Shown here in pieces: positions 21,458-32,771 of a stretch of DNA of 64,000 bases. The DNA comes from Artemia franciscana. Lineage: Eukaryota > Arthropoda > Branchiopoda > Anostraca > Artemiidae. The position numbers were made by a program, and so were the translations under genes. The stretch spans positions 8,245,493-8,309,492 of the forward strand of contig NC_088872.1 in assembly GCF_032884065.1 (NCBI RefSeq). Reading direction: 5' to 3'. The notes below the pieces were generated by a model. The model saw only the letters and a program-made list of their open reading frames with translations, was not told the origin of the DNA and ran no database searches. How positions within the stretch are numbered: position 1 is the stretch's first letter; each line of letters opens with the position of its first letter.

Positions 21458-23188
21458 TTAAATAAAAAAAACTAGTTTTTTTAACTGAAAGTAAGGAGCG
21501 ACATTAAAACTTAAAACGAACAGAAATTACTCCGTATATGAAATGGGTTGTCCCCTCCGCAGTCCCTCGCTCTTTACGCTAAAGTTTGACTCTTTGCCAC
21601 AATTCTACTTTTTAAAACAATTAAAAACTTTAGCGTAAAGAGCGTGGGACTGCGGAGGGGACAACCCATTTCATATACGGAGTAATTTCTGTTCGTTTTA
21701 AGTTTTAATGTCGCTCCTTACTTTCAGTTAAAAAAACTAGTTTTTTTTATTTAATTTCTGAACGTTTTTGAATTAATGCATGTTTGATTTTGGCTCTCCG
21801 CACATAAATTATTGAAATGAAATTAGTATATATATTTTTTTTTTTTTGGCTAAATGGCTTTCTCTTAGTTTTGATCAGACGATTTTGAGAAATAAGGGGT
21901 GGGGAAGGAGGCCTAGCTGCCCTCCAATTTTTCGGTTACTTAAAAAGGCTAGTAGAACTTTTAATATTCAACGAACGTTTTTATTAGTAAAAAATATACG
22001 TAACTTAAGAATTAACTTACGTAACAAACTTTTATATTCTTACATTTTTATTATGTGTACGAGGGGGCTTGTACCCTCGTTAATACCTCGCTCTTTACAC
22101 CAAATCGTAAGTTTTGTCCCAATTCTTTAAGAATGACCCCTGAATCAAAAAGGCCGTAGAATAAATAGTTGAAATCACTAAAAATATTTTAGCATAAAGA
22201 GCGAGGTATTTATCTCCTCCTAAATACCTCGCTCTTTATGCTAAAGTATTTTTAGAACCCCTCATATAAGTAATAATCTCTGTTCGTTTTAAATTTCAAT
22301 GCTATTCCTTACTTTCATTTGAAAAAACGTTTTCATGTTTATTTTTTCATTGTTTTTTTATAGTAATGCTAGAAAATCCTGCGCCCTTTTCATTGAATTT
22401 TTCTTCCCCCATGACATATTCCTCAAAGGAAAGATCCTCCCACAAAGCCCTCTCCCATCAACCCCACCCCCAAACCAAAAAATCCCCATGAAAACGTCTG
22501 TACACTTCCCAATAACCATTACTATATGTAAACATTGGTCAAAGTTTGTAACTTGCAGCCCCTCCCTCAGGGATTGTGGGGGAGTAAGTCATTCCCAAAG
22601 ACATAGTTATTATGGTTTTCGACTATGCTGAACAAAATGGCTATTTTAAAATTTTAATCTCTTGACTTTTGGAAAAAATGAGCATGGGAGGGGGCCTATT
22701 TGCCCTCCAATTTTTTTGGTCACGTAAAAAGGACACTTGAACTTTTCATTTCCGTTAGAATGAGCCCTCTCGCGACATTCTAGGACCACTTGGTCGATAA
22801 GATGACCCCTGGGAAAAAAAAACAAATAAACACGCACCCGTGATTTGTCTTCTGGCAAGAAATACAAAATTCCACATATTTTAGATAGGAGCTTGAAATT
22901 TTTGCTATAGAGTTCTCTGATATACCGAATGCGATAGTGTGATTTTCGTTAAGATTCTATGACTTTTAGGGGATGTTTCCCCCTTTTTTCCAAAATAGGA
23001 CAAATTTTCTCAGGCTCGTAACGTTTGATGACAAAGACTAAATTAATTGAAACTTATATATTTAGAATCAGCGTAAAAATTCGATTCTTTTGATGTATCT
23101 TTTAGCATCAAAATTCCGTTTTTTAGAATTTCGTTTACTATTGAGCCGGGTCGCCCCTTACTACAGTTCCTTACCACGAACTGTTTGA
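21458..23188 (-). mobile_element. PAL copy 6, complete (1.73 kb)
   Basis: Best-preserved large palindrome in the window: arms 21470-21587 and 21625-21742, 118 nt each, apparently differing at one or very few positions, with a 37-nt loop. The inner module at 22178-22255 is itself a near-perfect inverted repeat, with arms of about 34 nt around a CTCCTCC-containing loop. Ends: TTAAATAAA after A on the left, and hairpin plus GTTTGA followed by A on the right. The hairpin has one C-for-G change. Confidence 0.93.
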
Positions 23189-23520
23189 AAAGAAAATAAT
23201 TCGGTATTTCGGGGCTTCTGACATTATTACTCCTTTGCGGAAGTTAGGCTCAAAATTGAAAAAGGATTATATTTTTTCTCTGGGCCCCTTCCACCTCTTA
23301 GTTCGTTTATTTTCCCGTTAGTTTTCACCTGTTTTCGCTTTATAGTTGTGTTATCTCTTAGCGGTTCTTTCGTTAGTTGAGTTATGGTTGTGTATATATG
23401 TTTTATCGCTCGTATAGTTATGTTATTTTCAAATTATACTCCATAATAGAGAGGCTCCGAACACCCAGTATTGTATGTTAAGCTCTTAATTTGACGTTTT
23501 TTTCTAAAGTGACCACATTC
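23189..23520. other. Unassigned 332-bp spacer between PAL copies 6 and 7
   Basis: Its composition is unlike the PAL consensus and it has no match to the RTE. It separates a full PAL copy from a second copy lacking the palindrome end, so it may have arrived during a rearrangement of the nest. Confidence 0.4.
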
Positions 23521-23957
23521 GTCCTGCGCCCTTTTCATTGAATTTTTCCCCCATGGCATATTTCTCCAAGGAAAGATCCTCCCACATAGCCCCCTTCCTC
23601 AACCCTACCCCCAAAACCAAAAAAAATCCCCCTGAAAACGTCTGTACACTTCCCAATAACCATTATTATATGTAAACACTGGTTGAAGTTTGTAACTTGC
23701 AACCCCTCCCCCAGGGACTGTGGGGGAGTAAGTCATCCCCAAAACATAGTTATTATGATTTTCGACTATGCTAAACAAAATGGCTATCTCAAAATTTTGA
23801 TCCGTTGACTTTGGGAAAAGAATGAGCGTGGGAGGGGGCCTAGATGCCCTCCAATTTTTTTGGTCACTTAAAAAGGGCACTAGAACTTTTCATTTCCGTT
23901 AGAATGAGCCCTCTTGCGACATTCTAGGACGACTTGGTCGATACGATGACCCCTGGG

Positions 23958-23988
<31 letters not shown>

Positions 23989-24358
23989 AAACAAATAAAC
24001 ACGCACCCGTGATTTGTCTTCTGGCAAAAAATACAAAATTCCACATTTTTGTAGATAGGAGGTTGAAACTTCTACAGTAGGGTTCTCTGATACGCTGAAT
24101 GCGATGGTGCAATTTTCGTTAAGATCCTACGACTTTTAGGGGGTGTTTCCCCCTATTTTCCTAAATAAGGCAAATTTTCTCAGGTTCTTAACTTTTGATG
24201 GCTAAGACTAAACCTGATGAAATTTATATATTTAAAATCAGCATTAAAATGCGATTCTTTTGATGTAGCTATTGATATCAAAATTCAATTTTTTAGAGTT
24301 TTGGTTCCTATTGAGCCGGATCGCTCCTTACTACAGTTCGTTACCACGAACTGTTTGA
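23521..24358 (-). mobile_element. PAL copy 7, lacking the palindrome end
   Basis: Starts inside the consensus at the TCCTGCGCCCTTTTCATTG motif and ends with an intact hairpin and GTTTGA. Immediately beyond it the old RTE sequence resumes at CTAATTG. A 30-plus-nt A run lies at about 23957-23985. Confidence 0.88.
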
Positions 24359-24560
24359 CTAATTGAGAACAGTTCATAAATCTTTAGCAATATTATCCGA
24401 CGCCTACTTTTTTCATCTCCTGAGTTCATACTTTAATCTCTTCGCTACTTTCCTTACTTTCCTCTTGTTCTTGTAAGATTTATCACTTGGAATCTTCTTG
24501 TATAAAATCCTTTTCTCTTCTCCCAATTTTGAGGTGTTTTCACTAACATTTCTAGCTACT

Positions 24561-25660
24561 AAAGTAAGGAACGCATTACAACTTAAAACGAACGGAAATT
24601 ATTCCGTATATGAGGTGGACTCCCTTTCCTCAACCCTCCCTCTTTACGCTGAAGTCTTAAAGTTCTTTAGAAATGCTTGTCATTCAAATTCAGCACCTTG
24701 ATTGTTTGAGTTGTCTTTCTCAAAGGGTTGTGACAAAATTCAAACTTAGCGTAAAGGGCGAGGGTTGAGGAAGGGGCAACCCTCTCATATGCGAAAAAAT
24801 TTCTGTTCGTTTTAAGTTTTAATGTTACTCCTTAATTTTATTTGAAAAACCTGTTTTTTGTTTAATTTTATGACTTTTTTCAAATAATGCCTTGAAATCC
24901 CTTCCCCTTCAAATGTAATATTTTCCCTGGAAAAATACCCCGGGAAACTTCTCCTCCCCCCCCCCCCCAAAAAAAAACAAGATTCCGTATATTTACCTAT
25001 AACAAATACTAAAGGTGAACAATGGACAAGTTGTGTAACTTGCAGATCTATCTCTAGGGCCTATGGGAGCTCTGTCATCCCCAAAGGCAAAGTTATTCGA
25101 CCCTTCAACTATGTGAATCGAATCGCTATCTCAAAATTTTGATCGGGTGTGTTTAGGCAAAAAAGGGACTAACTGTCCTTCAATCTGTTTGGTCATTTAA
25201 AAAGGACACTAGGACTTTCGATTTCCGTTTGAAAAAGTCCTTTTATGATCTTTTAGGACCATTGGTTTGCTACGATCACCCCTGGGGAAAAAACGACAAA
25301 CAAACAAAAAATATGAATTTGGGATTTTTCTTCTGGCAATAAAAAAAAATCCGCATTTTTGTATATAGGAGCTTGAAACCTCAACAGTAGAGTTCCGTGA
25401 TATGTTGAATCCGATGTCCGATTTTCGTCAAGATCGCTTGACTTTTTGGGGGTGTTTTCCTCCTTATTCGAAAATCAGACAAATTTTTACAAGCTCATAG
25501 TTATTGATGGGCAACATTAGAGTTGATAAATTTTGTGTGTTTGGAATCAACATAAACTCTTTTGACGTATCTGTTGTTATAAAAATTGCCCTTTTTAGAA
25601 TATCAGGTACTTTTGGACAGAGTTGCTTCTAACTTACAGTTCGTTACCACGAAATGCTTG
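24561..25660 (-). mobile_element. PAL copy 8, diverged
   Basis: Begins within the outer palindrome arm (AAGTAAGGAACGCATTACAA). It contains the whole palindrome in diverged form to about 24860 and follows the consensus to a damaged hairpin (CAGTTCGTTACCACGAAATG). Divergence is clearly higher than in its neighbours, so it is probably one of the oldest copies here. Confidence 0.8.
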
Positions 25661-26260
25661 TTAATTTTACTTGTGTATATACGCTTGCGAAGTATACCCA
25701 CTGGAAAATTTGAAATTTATAATGTCTGTATAAATCATTTAACACCAGGTTTTTAAGTATCCTAAAGTGAGTCACACTTGTTGACAACAACTAAAAGCCC
25801 CCAGAAAATTGCAGAATATCATTGTTTATTCATCGATAACAGATGACAAAAACGCTGGTGAAGAGGTGCTCTACTATCGAGCTTGTTACTGTAAAAATAA
25901 AGAGGGGCAGGGTTACCATTTGAGGTGGGGGGTATTTCGGCCCTTCATATCATTGCCACCCCCTCCCACCGAGGTTTTGATACAGGTTCTTTTGTAACAT
26001 AGCCACCTTCTTGTTGGTCCTAAGGAGGGGGGGGGGGGGGTTGGAGTCACTTGATCTCTAGAGTTTTTGAAAGTTTTTAATTTTACCAAAGGTGACCTTA
26101 AACTCAAAAGACGTGCCCCAAGAACCATAGACATGTTCTTTGATGGAGTTGGGCAAACAAAATTTCCTGCCCCTTTGGAGGAACTAGTGGCTTCAGAAAA
26201 AGCGAATGTTGATAAAGCCGCCTACGGTACATGTCAAAGCGATGGATCCCTATCCAATTC
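25661..26260. other. Unassigned DNA
   Basis: Contains a G run near 26030. The ORF that crosses into the following repeat (from 26067) shows no known domain in its first 65 residues. Confidence 0.35.
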
Positions 26261-26386
26261 TGTTAGCAAATGTGTAATGTGTATATTACACATGTATGTT
26301 AGCAAATGTGCAATGTATATATTACACATGTATGTTAGCAAATGTGTAATGTGTATATTACACATGTATGTTAGCAAATGTGTATC
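26261..26386. repeat. 36-bp tandem repeat, about 3.5 units, each holding a small palindrome
   Basis: Units start at 26261, 26297, 26333 and 26369 (partial) with the phrase TGTTAGCAAATGTG. Each full unit contains TGTGTAAT and ATTACACA or variants, so each can form an 8-bp hairpin. The second unit carries two substitutions. The 36-bp period reads as a 12-residue block (MYVSKCVMCILH), which explains the ORF here. Confidence 0.93.
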
Positions 26387-27137
26387 CCTTGTTTATTTCA
26401 TAAGGTTGATTTTTCCGAATTGATTGCTATCCTAAGCCAAAAATGCTTGTTTTAAGGAAGTGAAGCTTTAGGCTGTGCTCAGTCGATTGAAGTCACCCCT
26501 TGCATCAGTTTAAGATATGTGTGATATTATTACTATTTTTAAAAGTTGTTCAATGTGAGTTATGAAATTTATATTCGTTAATATCATCTAAGGAGCCTTG
26601 ATGAGTCACGTCTTTTGACGCATCTGTGGCTCTAAGATTAAAGAGGAGGGGTGACAATCTAAAATTGTCATCTCTTGTTTTGTTCTCGAGATTGGCTCAT
26701 ATAAACGTAACTGAAAGATGTTTTATCCCACTATTGGGAAAAATTCCCTTATGGTACTGCCTCCGCTTTCCTGTTAATGTGAGTCACCTATATTTAGGTA
26801 GGGTTTACAAAGAATTCAGACTCTAGCAGGAAATAGTTACTGGGTTCGAGTCCCACTGTTGAAAGATTTTTCTTTAAAATTTTTAAGTATTTCCTGTTCA
26901 GTATTATTTGGATTATTCAATGTGATTGCCCAAATAAAACATGTAATTTTATTGATAATGACCTTAATTTAGCTGCTCGATAAATTTGGAAAATATCTTT
27001 TCTCGGTATTTGTATTGAAAAAATCTCTAACGACAAAAAATTGGCCCCTTAGGTCTTGAGAAATGAATTACCCAGCCCCCTACATTTCAACGAATTGACA
27101 CAAGGAAAGATGCATCAAGTATTCAATCTTTTAAGTA
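26387..27137. other. Unassigned DNA with a tRNA-like B-box
   Basis: At about 26838-26853 the sequence GGGTTCGAGTCCCACT matches a Pol III B-box/T-arm, and T runs follow at about 26867. No A-box or cloverleaf could be drawn upstream. It may be the edge of a tRNA-derived SINE or chance. The rest is unassigned. Confidence 0.3.
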
Positions 27138-28687
27138 TTAAATAAAAAATTAACAGTTTTTTTAACTGAAAGTAAGGAGCGACATTAAAACTTAAAACGA
27201 ACAGAAATTACCCCGTATATGAAAGGGGCTGTCCCCTCCTCAAAGTCCGCTCTTTACGCTAAAGTTTGACTCTGTCTCTCAACTCTACTTTTTAAAACAG
27301 TAAAAAACTTTAGTGTAAAGAGCTTTTGAATTAATGGATATTTCGATTTTGGCTCTCCACACATGAATAATTAAAAGGAAATTTGCATATTAATTTATGT
27401 TTTTGGCTAAATGGCTTTCTTATAGTTTTTATCGGACGATTTTTAGGAAAAAGGAGCGGGGGAGGAGGTCTAGTTACCCTCCAATTTTTTTGGTTACTTA
27501 AAAAGGCAACTAGAACGTTTATTTTCTTACGAACGCTTTAATTAATAAAAATATACGTAACTTACGTAACGAAACTCTATATTCATATGTTTTTACTACG
27601 TATATGAGGGTGTTTGCCCTCTCGTCAATACCTCGCTCTTTACACTAAAGCTTAAGTTTAGCCCCCATCCATGAATCACAAAGGCCGTAAATAGATAGTT
27701 GAAACTACTAAAAATACTTTAGCATCAAGAGTGAGGTTTTAGGAGGAGGTGAACCCTTCATATGCGTAATAATTTCTGTTTGTTTTAAGTTTTAATGCTG
27801 GTCCTTACTTACAGTTGAAAAAACTGTTTCATATTTATTTTCTCTGTATGTTTTTTTTAAATGCTAGAAAATCCGGCGCCCCCTTCATGAAAATTCTCTC
27901 CCCCAATGACAAATTCCTCCATGGAAAGTTCCCCCACATAACCTCCTCCCCGCAACCCCTCCTCCAACCTAACAATCCCCCTGCAAACGTCTGTACACTT
28001 CCTAATAACCATTACTATATGTATTTACTGGTCAAAGTTTCTAACCTGCAGTCCTTCCCTTGGGGACTGTGGGGGATAAGTCATCCCCAAAGACATAGTT
28101 ATTAGGTCTTTCGACTATGTTGGATAAAATGGCTATCTCAGAATTTCGATTCGATTACTTTTGGAAAAAAATGAGCGTGGGATGGAGCCTAGGTGCCCTC
28201 CAATTTTTTTAGTCACTTAAAAATGGCACTAGAACTTTCAGTTTCCGTTAGAATGAGCCCTCTCACGACATTCTAGGACCACTGGGTCGTAACGATCACC
28301 CCTGGGGGAAAAAAAAAACAAATGAACACGCATCCGTGATCAGTCTTGTGGCAAAAAATACAAAATTCCACATTTTTGTAGATAGGAGCTTGAAACTTCT
28401 ACGTTAGTGTTTTCTGATACGCTGAATGTGATGGTGTGATTTTCGTTAAGATTATATCACTTTCAAGGGGTGTTTCCCCCTATTTTCTCAAATAAGGCAC
28501 ATTTTCTCAGGCTCATAACTCTTGATGGGTAAAACTAAACTTGATGAAACCTATTTATTTAAAATCAGCATTAAAATGCGATTCTTTTGATGTAGCTATT
28601 GGTATCAAAATTTTCCGTTTTTTAGAGTTTCGGTTACTATTGAGCAGGGTCGCTCCTTACTACAGTTCGTTACCATGAACTGTTTGA
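27138..28687 (-). mobile_element. PAL copy 9, both ends present
   Basis: The left terminus TTAAATAAA follows A, and the right terminus GTTTGA is followed by T. The right arm of the outer palindrome has a large deletion: after the TTTAGTGTAAAGAGC core it jumps directly to TTTTGAATTAATGG, so this copy can no longer fold the long hairpin. The inner module persists at about 27610-27770. Confidence 0.9.
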
Positions 28688-28780
28688 TAGTCCTGCCACT
28701 TCATAGCGTTCTAATGTAATGGTCGTTATTTCTTTCCTCATATTAAAAAAAGAAACAACAACAAAAAACAAGTTCTTATA

Positions 28781-30017
28781 TTAAATAAAAAAAAAACAAG
28801 TCTTACTTTCAGTAAGAAGAAACATTAAAACTTAAAGCGAACAGGGATTATTACGTATGTAAGGGATTTCGGCCCTGTACGCCGAAACTCACTCTGTACG
28901 CTAAAGTTTGAATTTTGCACCATTTCTCTAAGAATGACCCCCGAATCACAAAGGTTGTTTAATTAGAATAAATAGCTCTTTTGAAAGTACTAAAATACTT
29001 TAGTGTAAAGAGCGAGGTATTGACGAGGGGGCGAAACCCCTCATATACGTAATAATTGCTATTTGTTTTAGGCTTTAATGTTGCTCCTTACTTTCAGTTG
29101 AGAAAACTAGTTTTTCTTAAATTTAATTTCTGAGCTTTTTTCAAGTAATGCTGGGAAAACCGGTGCCCCCTTCATGAAAAATTATCTTCCTCCATGGAAA
29201 GATCCTACCACATAACCCCATCCCCCCGAACCCACCCCTCCAGCCCTCACCAGAAAAAATCACCCATGAAAGCGTCTGTAAACTTCCTAATAACCGATGC
29301 TATATGTAAACAATAGCCAAAGTTTAAAACTTGCAGCCCTTTCCCTTGATGGTGATGCCCTGATGCAGCCCTTTCCCTTGATGGTGATGCCCTGATGCAG
29401 CCCTTTCCCTTTCTTTGTTGATGGTTAAGTCATCCTTAGAGACATAGTTGTTAGATTCCTTGACTATGCGAAGCAAAATGGCTATCTCAAAATTTTGATC
29501 CGGTGACTTTGGGGGAAAATGAGCGTGGGAGGAGCCTTGCTGCCCTCCAACCTTTTGGTCACTTAAAGAGGGCACTAGAACTTTTAATTATCATTTGAAT
29601 GGGCCATTTTGCGACATTCTAGGACCACTGGGTCTATACAATCACCACTAGGAAAAAAAGAAATAAACACGCATCCGTGATCTTTCTTCTGGCAAAAAGT
29701 ACAGAATTCAACATTTTTGCAGATATGATCTTGAAACCTCTGTAGTAGGGTTCTCTGATACGCTGAATTTGATGGTATGATTTTCATTAATATTATATGG
29801 CTTTTAGGGGGTGTTTCCCCCTTTTTCGGAAATAAGGCGTATTTTCTCAGGCTCGTAACTTTTAATGGATAACACTAAACTTGATGAAACTTATATATTC
29901 TAAATCAGAAGAAAATACAATTCTTTTGATGTATCTATTGGTGTCAAAATTCTGTTTCTTTGAGTTAAGGTTACTATTGAGCCGGGTCGCTCCTTACCAA
30001 CAACCGCGAACTGCTTG
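28781..30017 (-). mobile_element. PAL copy 10, both ends recognisable
   Basis: The left terminus TTAAATAAA follows A; the right end is GCTTGA followed by T, with the hairpin reduced to a damaged arm pair. One palindromic module (about 28800-29100) takes the place of the usual two. Near 29330-29405 the phrase CAGCCCTTTCCCTTGATGG is locally repeated three times at about 38-bp spacing. It begins only 94 bp after copy 9 in the same orientation. Confidence 0.85.
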
Positions 30018-30730
30018 ATTAAGGTGCTAAAAATTTTACCTATCATGACGTTGGATTGCGAAAAAGAATTACACAACAAGGGCTTCAACTGCGATTTTGA
30101 AATAGAAAGTGGTCCATGCAATAATTTTTTAGATTTATGAGTCTCATTAGAACGTGACCTCTGAAGCATTACTCTAACCTTTATTCCTTCCATTAAATTC
30201 CACATAAACAGAAGCGTTGATGTTTCTGGCCTTTTTTTTACTATGTTAGCAGTGCTAAGCTAAGCATCCGATATGCAACTATTCCGTTGATCCATTTAGT
30301 TTCTATGTTTTACATTTATCAAACTTCATTTGAAGGAATCAAAGGACGTCTCCTTAAGGATAACGCCCTCAGTGAGTAGTTGGCTCCAGGGTAAAAAGAA
30401 AAATTGAAAAAAAAACTGTAAAAAAAAACAACTTTACAATACTTCTACCAGTGATGCCAATTGAACGGGGTTGGGGGGCACTTTCTCCACTAGAATATGG
30501 GAACACCTTTTGCTTGGTCTTCTCAATTGAAAAACCGGAAAAGAACAAAATTGTAACTAATTGAAGCATCTATATCAACCCTCTATTTCAACTCTATCAA
30601 AATCATTCAAATCTTGGAAGTTTTTACCTTGCCCTTGCACCAAGGGCAAGGAAAATCGTCATACAATCACGCGCTGGGAAATCTTTCAACGACACCGTAT
30701 AGCTGACGACTGATTGTATAAGGTTTGGGC
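30018..30730. other. Unassigned DNA
   Basis: Contains a short inverted repeat around 30628-30652 (TTGCCCTTG / CAAGGGCAA). No gene was recognised. Confidence 0.35.
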
Positions 30731-32430
30731 TTTTATATTAATTTCTGAACGTTTTTGAATTAACGCATGTTATGATTTTGGCTCTCCGCACATAAATAAT
30801 TAAAGCGAAATTTGCCTATTATTTTTTTTTTACTAATTGGCTTTCTCATAGTTTTAATCGGAAGTTTTTGAGAAAAAAAGGAGCTGGGGAGGAGGCCTAG
30901 TTCCCCTCCAATTTTTTGATTACTTAAAATGGCAACTAGAACTTTTTATTTTTTACGAACGTTTTCATTAGTAAAAAAAGTAAAACAGTTCAAAATAGGG
31001 ATGATACCTTTTTATTGACAGTGAATAGATATAAAATTATTTAACTGGATATTTCGAACACATATACAGTGTTCATCATCAGCAGTAAAATCAGCAGTCA
31101 ATCAGAGTTTTACTACTGATGATGAACACTGTATATGTGTTCGAAATATCCAGTTAAATAATTTTATATCTATTTACTGTCAATAAAAATGTATCATCCC
31201 TATTTTGAACTGTTTTACTTTCGTCATGGAAAGGCAGTGTAGTCTTCGAAGTTATCTATTAGTAAAAAAATATACGTAACTTACGAAATAACTTACGTAA
31301 CGAACTTCTCTATTCGTATGTTTTTATTTCCTATATGAGGGGGTTCACCCTTTCGTCAATACCTCGCTCTTTACACTAGAGCTTGAATTGTGTCCCAATT
31401 CTTTAAGACTAACCCCTAAATCACAAAAGCCGTAGAATAAATAGTTGAAATTACTAAAAATAGTTTAGCTTAAAGAGGTGAACCCTTCATATGCGCAACA
31501 ATTTCTGTTCGTTTTAAGTTTTAATGCTGCTCCTAACTTTCAGTTGAAAAACCTTTTCATTTTTATTTTTTCATTGATTTTTAAATGATGCTAGAAAATC
31601 CTGCACCCCCTTCATTGAAATTCTTTTTCCCCATGACAAATTTCTCCATGGAAAGATCCTCCCACGTAACCCCCATCCCCCAACTTCTCCCCTCCCCAAA
31701 CCAAAAAAAAATCCCCCTGAAAACGTATGTACACTTCCCAATAACCATTACTTTATGTAAACACTAGTCAAAGTTTGTAACTTGCAGCCCCTCCCACGGA
31801 GACTGTGGGGGAGTATGTCGTCCCCAAAGGCATGGTTATAGGGTTATATGACTATGGTGAATAAAATGGCTATCTCAGAATTTTGATCCGGTAACTTTGG
31901 GAAAAAAATGAGCGTGGGAGGGGGCCTAGGTGCCCTCCAATTTTTGGTAACTTAAAAAGGACACTAGAACTTTTGATTCCCGTTAGAATGAGTCCTCTTG
32001 CAACATAATAATACCACTGGGTCGATACGATCACCCCTGGAAAAAAACAAAAAACAAAAAACAAACAAATAACCACACCCGTTATCTGCCTTCTGGCAAA
32101 AAATACAAAATTCCACATTTTTATAGATAGGAGCTTGAAACTTTTACAGCGGGGATCACTGATAAGCTGAATGCGATAGTGTGATTTCCGTTAAGGCTCT
32201 ATGACTTTTAGGGGGTGTTTCCCCTTATTTTCTTAAATAAGGCAAATTTTCTCAGGCTCGTAACTTTTGATGCGTAAGACTAAACTTGATGAAACTTATA
32301 TATTTAAAATCAGTATTAAAATGCGATTCTTTTGATGTAACTATTGGTATCAAAATTCCATTTTTTAGAGGTTCGGTTACTATTGAGCCGGGTCGCTCCT
32401 TAATACAGTTCGTTACCACGAACTGTTTGA
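30731..32430 (-). mobile_element. PAL copy 11, lacking the outer palindrome and carrying a nested insertion
   Basis: Starts just inside the normal palindrome with TTAATTTCTGAACG and runs to an intact hairpin and GTTTGA followed by T. Its conserved TTAGTAAAAAATATACGTAAC segment is split by a 278-bp palindromic insertion at 30980-31257. To the right the host sequence is an unrelated LINE relic. Confidence 0.88.
30980..31257. mobile_element. Palindromic foldback insertion with 12-bp target duplication
   Basis: Arms of about 105 nt run from 30980 to about 31083 and back to 31220, around a spacer of about 30 nt. They contain the phrases AACAGTTCAAAATAGGGATG and CATATACAGTGTTCATCATC and their complements. 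A 36-nt non-palindromic tail (TCGTCATGGAAAGGCAGTGT...) follows. ATTAGTAAAAAA occurs on both sides (30968-30979 and 31258-31269), and uninterrupted PAL copies have it once, so it reads as a target-site duplication. No coding capacity was seen. Confidence 0.85.
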
Positions 32431-32760
32431 TTGCTGGTATTTCATCTGTTCCTGGTCCAGACCTTCCTTTCATATTCCTGACAACTTTCCTAATTTCTTC
32501 TGACGAAACTTTTCTTACCAAATAAAAATCCTTTTCCCTTCATAGGGAACAAAACAAAATCGCTCCAATTTTCATTACTTAATTCTATACATTCCCCTTT
32601 TATACTCTCTAAATAACTTGACCAAGCATCGGCCGCTGGGATATCTGATAGGACCTTTGTTTTATTATCATTTAAATTTCATTTTTGACCAGAAATATTT
32701 TGTATTACCTAGATTAAAAGCTTGTTCAAGTTCCTTATATAAGCTGCTGCAGCTTTATTG
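32431..32760 (-). pseudogene. LINE reverse-transcriptase finger fragment, different from the adjacent RTE
   Basis: The minus strand reads VRKVSSEEIRKVVRNMKGRS followed by GPGTDEIPA. This is the usual entry to a LINE reverse transcriptase, where the host-strand motif is normally K-x-G-K-(S/A)-P-G-x-D-x-I-P. Continuing upstream residues (32530-32760) look like linker sequence in mixed frames. It is truncated by a PAL insertion on one side and the RTE copy on the other. Confidence 0.6.
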
Positions 32761-32771
32761 TACTACTACTA

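Larger units (their letters stand above)
20190..24560 (-). pseudogene. Old RTE remnant interrupted by PAL insertions
   Basis: The low side encodes, on the minus strand, CRGLIPLSRAIIKEKLRRLG, matching the C-terminal CGSIPLSGAIMKERLRWLG of the intact RTE. Sequence to about 21457 follows the intact element base by base with heavy divergence (for example TTCTCAAAATAATCTGCCCA against TTCTCAAAATGTTCCACCCA at about 4441). The match resumes at 24359, where CTAATTG and then CATCTCCTGAGTTCATAC and CTCTTGTTCTTGTAAGA correspond to about 4488-4790 of the intact copy. The gap is filled by PAL copies 6 and 7 and 332 bp of unknown sequence. About 100 bp of the RTE is lost at the junction. Copy 8 ends the traceable part at 24560. 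Confidence 0.75.

Noticed and set aside
21470..21742. Bacterial-type terminator or microRNA gene
   Set aside because: The palindrome is a repeated end of a mobile element with arms much longer than either, and the context is eukaryotic. A small-RNA role remains only a hypothesis.
26261..26386. CRISPR-like spaced repeats
   Set aside because: The units are contiguous with no unique spacers, and the genome is eukaryotic.
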